From assembly GCA_964438515.1 (NCBI GenBank), contig CAYTLK010000011.1, positions 1-64,000 of the forward strand: a stretch of 64,000 bases of DNA. Reading direction: 5' to 3'. The DNA is from RGIG3701 sp964438515. Lineage in GTDB: Bacteria; Planctomycetota; Planctomycetia; Pirellulales; Thermoguttaceae. Below, piece after piece: positions 9,491 through 18,857 of this stretch. Position numbers and translations under genes: made by a program. The notes below the pieces were generated by a model. That model had not been told where the DNA came from. It searched no databases and saw only the letters and a program-made list of their open reading frames with translations. The stretch's first letter is position 1. The number at the start of each line of letters is the position of its first letter.

Positions 9491-11521
9491 ATGGATGCCA
9501 GTCCGGTAAAATTTGTTGATTATTTTTCCAAAGAGATTCAATATTTGATTCCTCTTTTTCAGCGGCCTTATGTTTGGAAAGAGGAACAGTGGGATACATT
9601 ATGGAAAGATGTTCTTTCATATTATGAGGATGAGGAACCTAGTTCCGATCAGACGCCGCATTTTATGGGAGCCATAGTGTCCACGAAGGTCAAAACGGTT
9701 CCCGTTGGAGTTGATAAATACCTGATTATCGACGGTCAACAACGTCTGACGACGTTTACCCTTCTTTTAAGCGCGATTCGCGATTCCGTAAAAGAAGGGA
9801 AAATTCCGGACAAAATTCAAGGGCTGCTCGTCAATCTTTATCAGGAAAAAACGCCTGATTATTTGAAATTGATGCCGACGCAGGCGGATCGGAATGTTTA
9901 TTTCAAGATTATATGCCGCGAAATTGAAGCGTTAGAAACTGAAAAATCAACCCATAAAATTTTTAAGTGTTATAAATATTTTATAAAACTCCTTGCCGGA
10001 AAAGAGGAAGATCAAAACATTGAACCTGAAAAAATCCTCAAAATTCTGGAAAAAAGATTTCAGGTTGTAATGATTAATCTGACAGAATCCGATGACCCGT
10101 ATTTGATTTTTGAAAGTTTAAATTTCAAAGGGGAAAAGCTGACGCAGACGGACTTAATTCGAAACCTCATCCTTATGAAGTTTCAGCATTCGTCGGACGA
10201 AGGCGGAGTACAAAAGAAAATTTATGATGAGTTTTGGAGTCCTTTGGAAGAAATGCTTGGAGAGCAAATCGAAGACTTTTTCTTTCATTATGTCCGAATG
10301 GCGAATGCTGTAAAGTCTGTGAAAACACATATTTACAGTGATATGAAACTGTTGCTTCAAAAATCACCTATTGAAGAAAGTTTATCAAAAATTGAAAAAT
10401 GTGCACGTGATTACGACCGATTTCTGAATCCCCAAAAAGAAGAGGACCTCGGAATTCGCAAGGAATTACTTTTCCTGAATCGGACTCGCTGCGTTGTGGT
10501 TTATCCATTCCTCCTGAAACTGAATCAATTTAGAAATTGTGGTTTAGATAACGACACCTACCTTCGTTGTCTTCGCATTTTAAACTCGATTATCATTAGA
10601 AAACTCATTTGTCAAAAACAAACAAATTCACTGAATACGATAGTCGCTGGTTTATTGAACGGTTTCAACAATTATCATGGACCTTTGTCTTCGTTGGATT
10701 TGTGGTTGACGGAAAATCTGCTGCAACAGTCGAAACAGGCGCGTTGGCCGGACGACACTGATTTTGTGCATTCCATCGTGTCGCGAATTGATTGGGATAA
10801 AAAAATTCAAATTCTTTTTCTCGAATCCATTGAAAATTTCCTTGCAAAAAAGGAAGTGGTCGATTTGTCGAATATGACCTTGGAGCACATTATGCCTCAA
10901 ACGCTTTCGACTCAATGGATCGAAGAACTCGGTGAGAATTACGAACAAATTCACTCGAAATATCTTTGGAATATCGGAAATTTGACCCTCACGGGTTATA
11001 ACTCCGAGTACAGTAACCGTACTTTCAACGAGAAAAAAACGATGGAAAACGGTTTCGCAGCTTCCGGCTTGAAAATGAATTTGGAAATTGCGAAATTCGA
11101 AAAATGGGGTGAGGCGGAAATCCTGCAAAGAGCAAATGCGCTAGCGGAAATTGCTGTTCAAATTTGGAAGTATCCCGTCAACACGCCGAAAACAAAATTA
11201 AATTTGAATAACGTTTGGACATCCAAAGTGGTCCAATGTTTGGTAATTAACGGCCGAAGAGTCCCTGTTGCTTCATGGAGAGAATCCGCGAAAACAATAC
11301 TGAATTATTTTCAGAAAGAAAATCCTGAAACTTTTTCAAAACGCCTTTCGGCGGGTGAACTGCCGAAAGTTCAATACGTACCTTTAGAACAAAACGATGG
11401 ATGTGCTTTTGAGGTAAAACTAGACTGCAGCGCGGAAGATATTCGAAAAGCGATCCTGAAATGGTGCAGTTTGATGAAGTGCGACACATCGTTATTTATT
11501 TTTGAAGTCATTAATGCGTAA
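9491..11521 (+). CDS. DUF262/DUF1524 protein (GmrSD-like, putative defence nuclease)
   Basis: 676 residues from ATG 9491. The N-terminal half is a ParB-fold DUF262 domain: FQRPYVW near residue 21, FMGAIV and DGQQR at about 81-85, the NTP-binding signature of GmrS. The C-terminal half carries DUF1524: EHIMP at about 465-469, then WNIGNLTLTG, an HNH-type nuclease motif. About 110 further residues form an unassigned C-terminal domain. In the family, type IV restriction enzymes GmrSD cleave modified phage DNA. The gene stands alone on its strand, and its codons are visibly more AT-rich than the neighbours', consistent with recent acquisition. No partner methylase is seen nearby. Confidence 0.85.
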   Translation: MDASPVKFVDYFSKEIQYLIPLFQRPYVWKEEQWDTLWKDVLSYYEDEEPSSDQTPHFMGAIVSTKVKTVPVGVDKYLIIDGQQRLTTFTLLLSAIRDSVKEGKIPDKIQGLLVNLYQEKTPDYLKLMPTQADRNVYFKIICREIEALETEKSTHKIFKCYKYFIKLLAGKEEDQNIEPEKILKILEKRFQVVMINLTESDDPYLIFESLNFKGEKLTQTDLIRNLILMKFQHSSDEGGVQKKIYDEFWSPLEEMLGEQIEDFFFHYVRMANAVKSVKTHIYSDMKLLLQKSPIEESLSKIEKCARDYDRFLNPQKEEDLGIRKELLFLNRTRCVVVYPFLLKLNQFRNCGLDNDTYLRCLRILNSIIIRKLICQKQTNSLNTIVAGLLNGFNNYHGPLSSLDLWLTENLLQQSKQARWPDDTDFVHSIVSRIDWDKKIQILFLESIENFLAKKEVVDLSNMTLEHIMPQTLSTQWIEELGENYEQIHSKYLWNIGNLTLTGYNSEYSNRTFNEKKTMENGFAASGLKMNLEIAKFEKWGEAEILQRANALAEIAVQIWKYPVNTPKTKLNLNNVWTSKVVQCLVINGRRVPVASWRESAKTILNYFQKENPETFSKRLSAGELPKVQYVPLEQNDGCAFEVKLDCSAEDIRKAILKWCSLMKCDTSLFIFEVINA

Positions 11522-11568
11522 ATTTTTATTTACACATAAACCTTATATCCTAGATATGGAATCCCATT

Positions 11569-12663
11569 ATGAAAACTTACGGTTTTGCAATTGTTGGTTG
11601 CGGTATGATTGCGAATTTTCACGCAAAAGCAATCGAATCCCTCGAAAACGCTCGCCTCGTCGCCTGCTTCGACGTCTACAAATCCTCCGCGGAACGCTTG
11701 GCCGCCGCGACAGGTTGCAAAGCGTACGATAATCTCGACGAAATGCTCAAAAATCCCGAAATCGACATCGTGACGATCGGAACTCCAAGCGGTGCGCACC
11801 TCGACCCCGCTTTGGCCGCCGCGCGCGCAGGGAAAAACGTCATCGTGGAGAAACCCCTCGAAATCACCCTCGACCGCTGCGACCAGATTATTCGTGCCTG
11901 CAAGGAAAATCACGTCAAACTCGCAACCGTCTTCCACAGCCGTTTTCACGACTCAAGCATCACGATGAAAAACGCAATCGAAGCCGGCCGATTCGGAAAA
12001 CTCACCGTCGGAGATTCGTACGTTAAATGGTTTCGGTCACAGCAGTACTACGACAGCGGCGCGTGGCGCGGAACTTGGGCCCTCGACGGCGGCGGCGCGC
12101 TCATGAATCAGGCGATTCACAGCGTCGACCTCCTCACGTGGCTCATGGGACCCGTTGTAGAAATTCGTGCATTATTCGATTGCCTCGATCACGAGCGCAT
12201 TGAGGTCGAAGACACAGCCGTCGCGTCTTTGCGTTTTGCGAACGGTGCGCTGGGCGTCATTGAAGCCAGCACGGCCATCTACCCTGGGTACCTCAAAAAA
12301 GTCGAAATTCACGGGTCGAAAGGCTCTGCGACGATTGAGGAAGAGGATATTGTGCGCTGGGATTTTGCCGAGGCGGCTCCGGAAGACGCGCAAATTAAGG
12401 AAGAAATGCTCAGTTCGAAGAGTTCTGGAGGCGGGGCGGCGGACCCGTCGGCCATCAGTTTCAAGGGGCATGCAAAATTATTTGCCGACATGATTCGTGC
12501 AATTGAGACGGATACGGAGCCGAAAATCAACGGTCCGGAAGGGCGTCGGGCGGTCGAAATCATTTTGGGAATCTACAAAGCGGCAGAATCCGGCGAATCG
12601 GTTCATCTTCCGCTGGAGGCAGACCCGGAATTGGAATGTCGTACGAAAAAAGTGCGTCCCTGA
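11569..12663 (+). CDS. Gfo/Idh/MocA family NAD(P)-dependent oxidoreductase
   Basis: 364 residues starting at ATG 11569. The Rossmann fold opens the protein (FAIVGCGMIANFH), the EKP motif is at residues 94-96, and the C-terminal domain contains GGGALMNQAIHSVD, where His of the H-S-V-D element is the expected catalytic residue. These enzymes oxidise or reduce hydroxyls on sugars, inositols or related polyols. It starts a carbohydrate-related block with der, a KdgK-like kinase and secreted glycosidases downstream, so a monosaccharide or uronate substrate is plausible. The exact substrate cannot be read from sequence. Confidence 0.9.
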   Translation: MKTYGFAIVGCGMIANFHAKAIESLENARLVACFDVYKSSAERLAAATGCKAYDNLDEMLKNPEIDIVTIGTPSGAHLDPALAAARAGKNVIVEKPLEITLDRCDQIIRACKENHVKLATVFHSRFHDSSITMKNAIEAGRFGKLTVGDSYVKWFRSQQYYDSGAWRGTWALDGGGALMNQAIHSVDLLTWLMGPVVEIRALFDCLDHERIEVEDTAVASLRFANGALGVIEASTAIYPGYLKKVEIHGSKGSATIEEEDIVRWDFAEAAPEDAQIKEEMLSSKSSGGGAADPSAISFKGHAKLFADMIRAIETDTEPKINGPEGRRAVEIILGIYKAAESGESVHLPLEADPELECRTKKVRP

Positions 12664-12745
12664 GGCCGTTAGAAAAAAGGTGTGTGAGGGAAAACAAATT
12701 TCAAAAAAGTTTTTCCTCTCATCCGCACAACGACATTTTGACGGT

Positions 12746-12776
12746 CGGTCCGATTCTCCCGAAGGGTGAGTCTGGA
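12746..12776 (+). repeat. Fragment of dispersed hairpin repeat family A
   Basis: CGATTCTCCCGAAGGGTGA matches the 3' end of full copies at 25830 and 29673 (ATTCTCCCGACTGGGTGA). Only the tail is present, between the oxidoreductase stop and the der start. Confidence 0.5.
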
Positions 12777-12821
12777 TTCCATTATTTAATTATATATAAA
12801 AAGAAAGTAAGTAAAAACAGA

Positions 12822-14576
12822 ATGACTCTTCCAAAAGTTGTAATTGTTGGCCGACCGAATGTCGGAAAATCCAGTATTTTTAACTGGCTGTGCGGACGCC
12901 GAATGGCGATTGTGGATCCGACGGCCGGCGTGACGCGCGACTGGATGAGCGCGGATATTGAAGTCGAAGCGGATGAGGCGCCGCACCCGTTCCAATTTAC
13001 GCTCATCGACACCGGCGGAATGGGAATCATCGATTCTGACAATCTGACGGACGATGTGGAACATCAGATTCAGACGGCCATCGATATGGCGGATATGATA
13101 CTTTTTGTCGTGGATGTTCATGATGGAATCGTGTCGCTCGACGAACATGTTGAAAATAAACTCCGTCGTCTGCACATTCCGGTACTTTGTATCGTCAACA
13201 AGGCGGATCATCCGGGACTTTTGAATCAGGCGAACGATTTTTACAGTTTCGGCTGGGATTTGATTCCCGTAAGTGCGAAAGAAAATCATGGTCGAGCGGA
13301 ACTTTTGGAATTTATTTACGAAAATCTTCCGGAAGAGTCTCGTGTGAAAGAAATTTCAGATTCCGACACGGAAAACATGATGAAAATCGCCATCGTGGGC
13401 CGTCGGAACACGGGAAAAAGCACGTTCGTAAACGCACTTGTGAAATTTCCGCGAATGATTGTTTCGAATGTTGCAGGAACGACGCGCGACAGCGTGAATG
13501 TGAAATTTCAGCTCGACGGAAAGTCGTTCATTGCGGTCGACACGCCGGGCTTTCGGCGTCGTGTGAGTGTGAAAACGAACGTCGATTATTACGGAACCCA
13601 CCGTGCGCAGCGAAGCATCCGTTATGCGGACGTAACGCTCCTTTTTTTCGACAGTTCCGTACAAATCAGCCGCGTCGATAAGCAGCTCGTCGGGTACATC
13701 ATGGAACAAAGCAAGCCCTGTATTTTCGTCGTGAATAAGTGGGACCTCATGAAGGAACACATGAATACGGAGGTTTGGGCCGACTATCTGCGCGACACGT
13801 TTCCCACGATGTGGCACGTTCCGATTGCGTTCATCATCGGTAAAACAGGGAAAAACGTACGATTGTTGCTGCATCACGCGCAGATGTTGTACCGACAGGC
13901 CAGCACGCGTGTTTCGACGAGTCGTCTGAATCGTCTTGTGCGTGCGGCACTTGCGTACAATCCGCCGCCGCTTTATCGACTGAGCCGTCCGAAAATCTAT
14001 TACGCAACGCAGGTCGGGACGCTGCCGCCGACGATTGTGTTATTTTGTAACAATCCGGAAATGTTTCCGCCGACGTATCGACGTTACTTGCTGAGCGTGC
14101 TGCGCGACCAGCTCGAATACGGCGAGGTTCCGATTAAACTGTACTTCCGAAAACGGGAAAAAGATGATAATCGTGACGATATTGATTCCAAACTGAACGA
14201 AACAACGCGTGAGGCGCTGCGTGAGGAAGCGGAAGAGAAAAAACTGCGCGAGCTCGAAGAATGGAGCGCGGCACAGGAATATTACGCCAATAAAATCCAG
14301 TCGGAGATGGAACAGCTTCAGGCCGAAGACCGTGAGTTGCTCGAAAAAGATGGAAACCAAGAGTTTCTGAGTGATTTTGACGTCATGAGCGACGAAGAAT
14401 TGGAAGAAATCGACGGAATGGATTTCGTGGATGAAGACGAAGAAATCGTCGACGACGGAAATGATTTCGATCTTTCAAAAGAAACGTTCAAAAATCAAAA
14501 AGGCGAAATTTTCATTCTCGGTGAGGAAGAAAGTGACGAAAAGGACGAAAACGTGAAGCACGATTCAAAGGAATAG
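12822..14576 (+). CDS. der: GTPase Der with an unusual acidic extension
   Basis: 584 residues from ATG 12822; the frame is open for 62 codons upstream, but the protein aligns from MTLPKVVIVG. It has two tandem GTPase domains: G1 GRPNVGKS at about 9-16 and GRRNTGKS at about 193-200, DTGG and DTPG G3 motifs, and G4 NKAD and NKWD. A KH-like domain ends in IKLYFRKRE. Der (EngA) is needed for 50S ribosomal subunit maturation in the cytoplasm. The usual protein is about 440-500 residues; here about 120 extra residues follow, first charged helix (LRELEEW), then an Asp/Glu-rich tail. That tail is the odd feature. Identification is firm. Confidence 0.95.
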   Translation: MTLPKVVIVGRPNVGKSSIFNWLCGRRMAIVDPTAGVTRDWMSADIEVEADEAPHPFQFTLIDTGGMGIIDSDNLTDDVEHQIQTAIDMADMILFVVDVHDGIVSLDEHVENKLRRLHIPVLCIVNKADHPGLLNQANDFYSFGWDLIPVSAKENHGRAELLEFIYENLPEESRVKEISDSDTENMMKIAIVGRRNTGKSTFVNALVKFPRMIVSNVAGTTRDSVNVKFQLDGKSFIAVDTPGFRRRVSVKTNVDYYGTHRAQRSIRYADVTLLFFDSSVQISRVDKQLVGYIMEQSKPCIFVVNKWDLMKEHMNTEVWADYLRDTFPTMWHVPIAFIIGKTGKNVRLLLHHAQMLYRQASTRVSTSRLNRLVRAALAYNPPPLYRLSRPKIYYATQVGTLPPTIVLFCNNPEMFPPTYRRYLLSVLRDQLEYGEVPIKLYFRKREKDDNRDDIDSKLNETTREALREEAEEKKLRELEEWSAAQEYYANKIQSEMEQLQAEDRELLEKDGNQEFLSDFDVMSDEELEEIDGMDFVDEDEEIVDDGNDFDLSKETFKNQKGEIFILGEEESDEKDENVKHDSKE

Positions 14577-14649
14577 AGAAAATAGATTTATTTTTCATTC
14601 TTGCGGATTTGTTTTAGATTAAAGTTTGAATTTTGTTGAGGTTTTTTTG

Positions 14650-15744
14650 ATGAAAAAAGTAGTGACGTTCGGCGAAATTATGATTCGTGTGGCTCCAGAC
14701 GGCTTTTTGCGGTTTGCGCAGGCGATGCCGGGAAAAGTACACACGATGTTCAGCGGCGCGGAGGCGAATGTGGCGGTTTCCGTTGCGCTTTTGGGCGGAG
14801 CTGCGAAATTCGTGACGACTCTTCCGAAGCACGCGATTGCGGATGCTTGCGTCGCGGCGCTGCGCGGGTTCAATGTGGATACAACGTCCATCGTTCGTAC
14901 GGACGCCGGTCGTTTGGGGATTTTTTATCTCGAATCCGGCGCGAATCAGCGTCCCAGCAACGTGATTTATGACCGTGAATATTCGAGCGTTTCGCTCACT
15001 CCGGCCGATGCTTACGATTGGGACTCCGTTTTTGACGGCTGCGGCTGGTTTCACGTGACGGGAATCACTCCGGCGCTTTCCTCTACGGCAGCCGATGTGA
15101 CGCTTCGAGCCGTTCAGGAAGCGAAAAAACGCGGTCTCACGGTTTCTTCCGACTTGAATTTCCGCAAAAAATTGTGGAAGTGGGACGCGTCTTGCACCCA
15201 GAAGGAACTTGCGAAACGAACGATGACGCAAATTTTACCGTTTGTGGACGTTTTGATTGCGAACGAGAGCGACTGTGCGGACGTTTTGGGGATTCATGCG
15301 GACAATACGGACGCGGAACTCGGAAAACTCGACACTTCACGCTATCCAGACGTGGCGCGCAAGGTCGTAAAGGCGTTCCCGAACATTCAGAAAGTGGGAA
15401 TTACGCTGCGCGAGAGTCACTCTGCGACGCACAATTCGTGGGGCGGCGTCCTGTACGACGCTGCGGAAGACCGCGCGTTTTACGCACCATTGAACGCAGA
15501 CGGGGAATACCAGCCGTACGAGATTAAAGCAATTGTGGACCGAGTGGGCGGCGGCGACTCATTCGCGGCGGGTTTGATTTTCGCATTAAATTCTGAAGAT
15601 GTCTGCGACTCGCAGAGTGCGATTCGTTTTGCGGCTGCGTCGAGTTGTTTGGCGCATTCGATTTACGGCGATTACAATTACACAAGCTGTGCCGAGGTGA
15701 AAACGTTGATGAACGGAAACGGAACCGGCCGCGTTCAGCGATGA
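14650..15744 (+). CDS. kdgK: PfkB-family sugar kinase, probably 2-keto-3-deoxygluconate kinase
   Basis: 364 residues from ATG 14650, with a GAGG ribosome site nine bases upstream. It shows the ribokinase-fold N terminus (VVTFGEIMIR), the glycine-rich GAEANVAVSVALLGG segment, and the C-terminal PfkB signature DRVGGGDSFAAG at about 297-308, where the Asp before SFAAG is the catalytic base. The start pattern and Tyr/Arg residues resemble KdgK, which phosphorylates 2-keto-3-deoxygluconate in uronate breakdown. The surrounding oxidoreductases and secreted glycosidases fit sugar-acid use. Another ketose or deoxysugar substrate is possible. Confidence 0.85.
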   Translation: MKKVVTFGEIMIRVAPDGFLRFAQAMPGKVHTMFSGAEANVAVSVALLGGAAKFVTTLPKHAIADACVAALRGFNVDTTSIVRTDAGRLGIFYLESGANQRPSNVIYDREYSSVSLTPADAYDWDSVFDGCGWFHVTGITPALSSTAADVTLRAVQEAKKRGLTVSSDLNFRKKLWKWDASCTQKELAKRTMTQILPFVDVLIANESDCADVLGIHADNTDAELGKLDTSRYPDVARKVVKAFPNIQKVGITLRESHSATHNSWGGVLYDAAEDRAFYAPLNADGEYQPYEIKAIVDRVGGGDSFAAGLIFALNSEDVCDSQSAIRFAAASSCLAHSIYGDYNYTSCAEVKTLMNGNGTGRVQR

Positions 15745-15829
15745 AATTCTTAGAATTTTTTTGAAATTAAGAACGACAGGGAGTGATAAAGTTTTATTTT
15801 TCACTCCCTCATTTTTTGAAAGGATACGC

Positions 15830-18754
15830 ATGAAAAAGCGCATTTTTTTGAGTTTTATCTCTTTTATTTCATTTTTTTGCGCTATTTTTGTCTGCTGCGA
15901 GACGCTGCGCGCCGATTTGCCGAAAGATGCGCAGGTGCTGGAAGCGGAGAATTTTCAGGTCTCTGGCGACGGATGGCGATGCGTGGAACATAAAAAAGAT
16001 GCGTGGTATTCCGGGTTTCCTTCGGCGGGAAAGTACCTCAGCGGATGCTGGAAATCCGAAAGTCCGGCACTAAATCCTTCCCAGTCTCTCCAGCTTAAGA
16101 CGAGTGGAACGCATTTTCTCTGGGTCCGCAGTCTTGATATGACGGATTATCGCGACAAAAATTCGTTTCGAGTGACTGGAATTCAAAACAATCAAAGCAT
16201 ATTCGAAGAGGAATTGGATTCTGCGTCACTGCGGACGACTCCTGAAGGAAAAAAGAAGTGGGGCGACGGCTTTTCCTGCTGGGTTTGGAGTAAAATTACG
16301 TTTGAAGCGAAAGCTGGGACGGTAAATTTGGAACTTTCCAAAGTTTTTCCGGAGGCGAGCGTGCATACGTTTGGACGGGCGGCAGACGTCATGATTTTGA
16401 CGGACGATGCAGCGTATGAGCCGCAAATTACGGATTTAACGCCGTTATTTGTGAAAGTTCGCGTCCTCAGCGGGCAGCCGTACCCGATCGGGATTCATGT
16501 TTTTGGAAAACGCGACAGCGCTCCGTATTATTCGGAACATTCGAATATCGTACGAAGCGGTCTCGAAAAGGGGATTCAGACTGGGATGCAAGCCGAAAAT
16601 TTGCTGGCGCCGGGTGACGAATCGGAATGGGTGAATCTCGCTCCTTTTTTGGCGTACGGAGGTTCGAATCACGAAATCTTTTACGCGATGCGTTCGTACT
16701 ACGAATCGGAACCGCAGGCGTTTTTCGAGATTTTGTTTTCGAAAACACCGTCCGAAGAAGGACTTTTGAAAACTGTAACGCGAAAAGGAGCTGGAAACGG
16801 AGTGTTTGTGTCGGTTTCTCTCGTAAATTACGATGTGGAGTCCGAATTGGAAGGAAGTTTGGCGAATCGAAAACGTTCCGAAGAGGCGGGGGAGGTTTCG
16901 GGGAAAAAACCGATAAAATTCCCATTTTTGACGGGAATGGCGCTTTCTTCGGAGCAAAACACGCGAGAGGCGCTGCAAAACGAGACGCAGGCGCTGCAAA
17001 ATGTGGGTCTTTCCGGAATTTGGAAGCAGCCGGCGAATTTCTTCTTTCATCTTACAAAGGTTCCTGGATGTTACAGTGTACCGGACGCGGAAAGAATCGA
17101 AGCGTCTTTCGCACAGAGTGCGGAAAAGTTTCGGAAAGAACAAAATGAGACGGGAGGCGAAGAAACGGATTTTTCACACGTTTTTTGTTTAAATATGATG
17201 GATGAACCCGGTTTGCAGTTCGAACATTTGGCGGGCTGCGAGACGTGTAAGGCTGGGTTTCGTCCGTACTTACGTTCGTTGGGACTGCCGCAGTCGGAGG
17301 CGGATGCGCTGGAGCTTTCGAACGATCCAAACGTTGAAACGCTCGTTGGAAAACGAAGTTTTTATTACACTCGCCGATATTTGAACCATATTCTAACGGA
17401 GATGCTTCGTGCGGGAACGACCGCTGCGGGAAAATCGTGGAAAAATGTGCCGACGACCGTGAATTTTGCGACGGAACTCCTCGGCGGGAACATGGTGAAA
17501 CGAGGGTTGGACTGGTTCGAAATCTTCGACTCGGGCGCTTTGACGTACGGTTGGTCGGAAGATTGGGCGGGATGGATGCGTACAAAACGAACGAACGGTT
17601 TCATGTGCGACACACTTCGGAGCGCCTGCGGAAAAACGCAGCGAGAGTGGGGATTTTACGATGTAACGCGGAATTCGACGGAGTGGGAAACGGAAGCGTC
17701 CGGGTTTCTCGAAATCGGACACGGCGCGCGTGCGCTGCGTTTTTTCAACTATGGACCTCATTACGCGATTTCTTCGGATACGACGAGTTCCCGACCCGAA
17801 ATTTATAGGGCGATGAAGCGTCTGACGTATGCAACGGGGGCGGCAGAAGACGCGATTCTTCTTTCCCGACCGGCACAGGGAGATGCGGCGATGCTTCTTT
17901 CGGTAACGTCGGACATTTGGAACGTCACGAACGACAATTTGTACGGAACGGAACGAATGGCGCTTCACCTTCTTCTGGCTCAAAACGGAATTTTGTGCAA
18001 TATTCTCAGTGAGGAGGCGCTTTCTGCGGAACTTGGGCGTTACGACGTTCTTTTTGTGACAGATTCCCATCTTCGGAAGGAGTTCGTTCCGATAATTGAA
18101 AAATGGGTGAAAAATGGAGGTATTTTGTACGTTTCACCAAACGCACTGACGTTCGACGAGTTCGACCAGCCGCTCGGATTGTACGAGAAATTGGGTGTGA
18201 CTCGTGGAGAGTTTCAGTTCCGTCAGTTCCCGGGACGTCCGGAATATGAAATGCGCACATTAAAGTCTTTGGGTGAATTTGAGGGAATTCCGATTGTTTG
18301 TGCACAGCAGGGCGAACCGTTTGCGGTGAAAAAAGTTGAAAAGGGAAAACTGCTTCTCGTCGGGTTTTTTCCGGGAATCAGCAGCCTCGGCTCGGCTGAA
18401 AACGTTTTGGACGATGCGACGCAGGAAGCGATTCCTTCGGTTTTGAAGTTTCCGGAAGCGCCTCGCGATTTTATGAAAAAAGTGTGGGCCGAGACGGGAC
18501 GAACGCAGCGGATTTCCTGTTCTAATTCGGATGTTGAGGTGCGTTTTCTGGAATCTCCGAAGGAAGACGTGCTTGCAATTTCGAACTGGACGGGGCGAGA
18601 GCAGACGGTACAGATTGTTTTAAATACGCAGACGCCCTATCTTTCGGCGCGCAGCATCACCGGAACGCTCACGAACTGGGAGTGTTCGGAAGGGAAATGC
18701 AAGTTTGAATTGACGCTGAAAGCTGGAGATTATGTGCTTTTAAAGAAAAAGTAA
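15830..18754 (+). CDS. Large secreted glycosidase-like protein
   Basis: 974 residues from ATG 15830, preceded by AAGGA. A Sec signal peptide (1-29, ending near LRAD) is followed by a beta-rich region with EAENF and WVRSLDMT patterns resembling carbohydrate-binding modules. The middle has a TIM-barrel feel with NMMDEPG near residue 457 and WSEDWAGW; Glu of the DEPG motif could be a catalytic acid. Residues about 690-830 (VLFVTDSH, WVKNGGILYVSP) resemble the glutaminase-like trimerisation domain of GH42-type beta-galactosidases. It probably cleaves or binds polysaccharide outside the cytoplasm. The family is not secure and catalytic residues are unconfirmed. Confidence 0.7.
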   Translation: MKKRIFLSFISFISFFCAIFVCCETLRADLPKDAQVLEAENFQVSGDGWRCVEHKKDAWYSGFPSAGKYLSGCWKSESPALNPSQSLQLKTSGTHFLWVRSLDMTDYRDKNSFRVTGIQNNQSIFEEELDSASLRTTPEGKKKWGDGFSCWVWSKITFEAKAGTVNLELSKVFPEASVHTFGRAADVMILTDDAAYEPQITDLTPLFVKVRVLSGQPYPIGIHVFGKRDSAPYYSEHSNIVRSGLEKGIQTGMQAENLLAPGDESEWVNLAPFLAYGGSNHEIFYAMRSYYESEPQAFFEILFSKTPSEEGLLKTVTRKGAGNGVFVSVSLVNYDVESELEGSLANRKRSEEAGEVSGKKPIKFPFLTGMALSSEQNTREALQNETQALQNVGLSGIWKQPANFFFHLTKVPGCYSVPDAERIEASFAQSAEKFRKEQNETGGEETDFSHVFCLNMMDEPGLQFEHLAGCETCKAGFRPYLRSLGLPQSEADALELSNDPNVETLVGKRSFYYTRRYLNHILTEMLRAGTTAAGKSWKNVPTTVNFATELLGGNMVKRGLDWFEIFDSGALTYGWSEDWAGWMRTKRTNGFMCDTLRSACGKTQREWGFYDVTRNSTEWETEASGFLEIGHGARALRFFNYGPHYAISSDTTSSRPEIYRAMKRLTYATGAAEDAILLSRPAQGDAAMLLSVTSDIWNVTNDNLYGTERMALHLLLAQNGILCNILSEEALSAELGRYDVLFVTDSHLRKEFVPIIEKWVKNGGILYVSPNALTFDEFDQPLGLYEKLGVTRGEFQFRQFPGRPEYEMRTLKSLGEFEGIPIVCAQQGEPFAVKKVEKGKLLLVGFFPGISSLGSAENVLDDATQEAIPSVLKFPEAPRDFMKKVWAETGRTQRISCSNSDVEVRFLESPKEDVLAISNWTGREQTVQIVLNTQTPYLSARSITGTLTNWECSEGKCKFELTLKAGDYVLLKKK

Positions 18755-18792
18755 CGATAAAAGTAGCGATAAAAGTAACGAAAAAAGGATGA

Positions 18793-18823
18793 GGAGGAAA
18801 ATCTTTCTGTACGATTTTCCTCC
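18793..18823 (-). terminator. Terminator hairpin between convergent genes
   Basis: GGAGGAAAATC pairs perfectly with GATTTTCCTCC across nine bases. On the minus strand it is followed, after a few bases, by a run of T, so it best serves the oxidoreductase gene at 18858-19889. The bases before it (18750-18780) carry about three imperfect 12-base repeats of TAACGATAAAAG. Confidence 0.7.
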
Positions 18824-18857
18824 GTGAACGATTCCTCCGAAGAAATCCGCGAATCCA

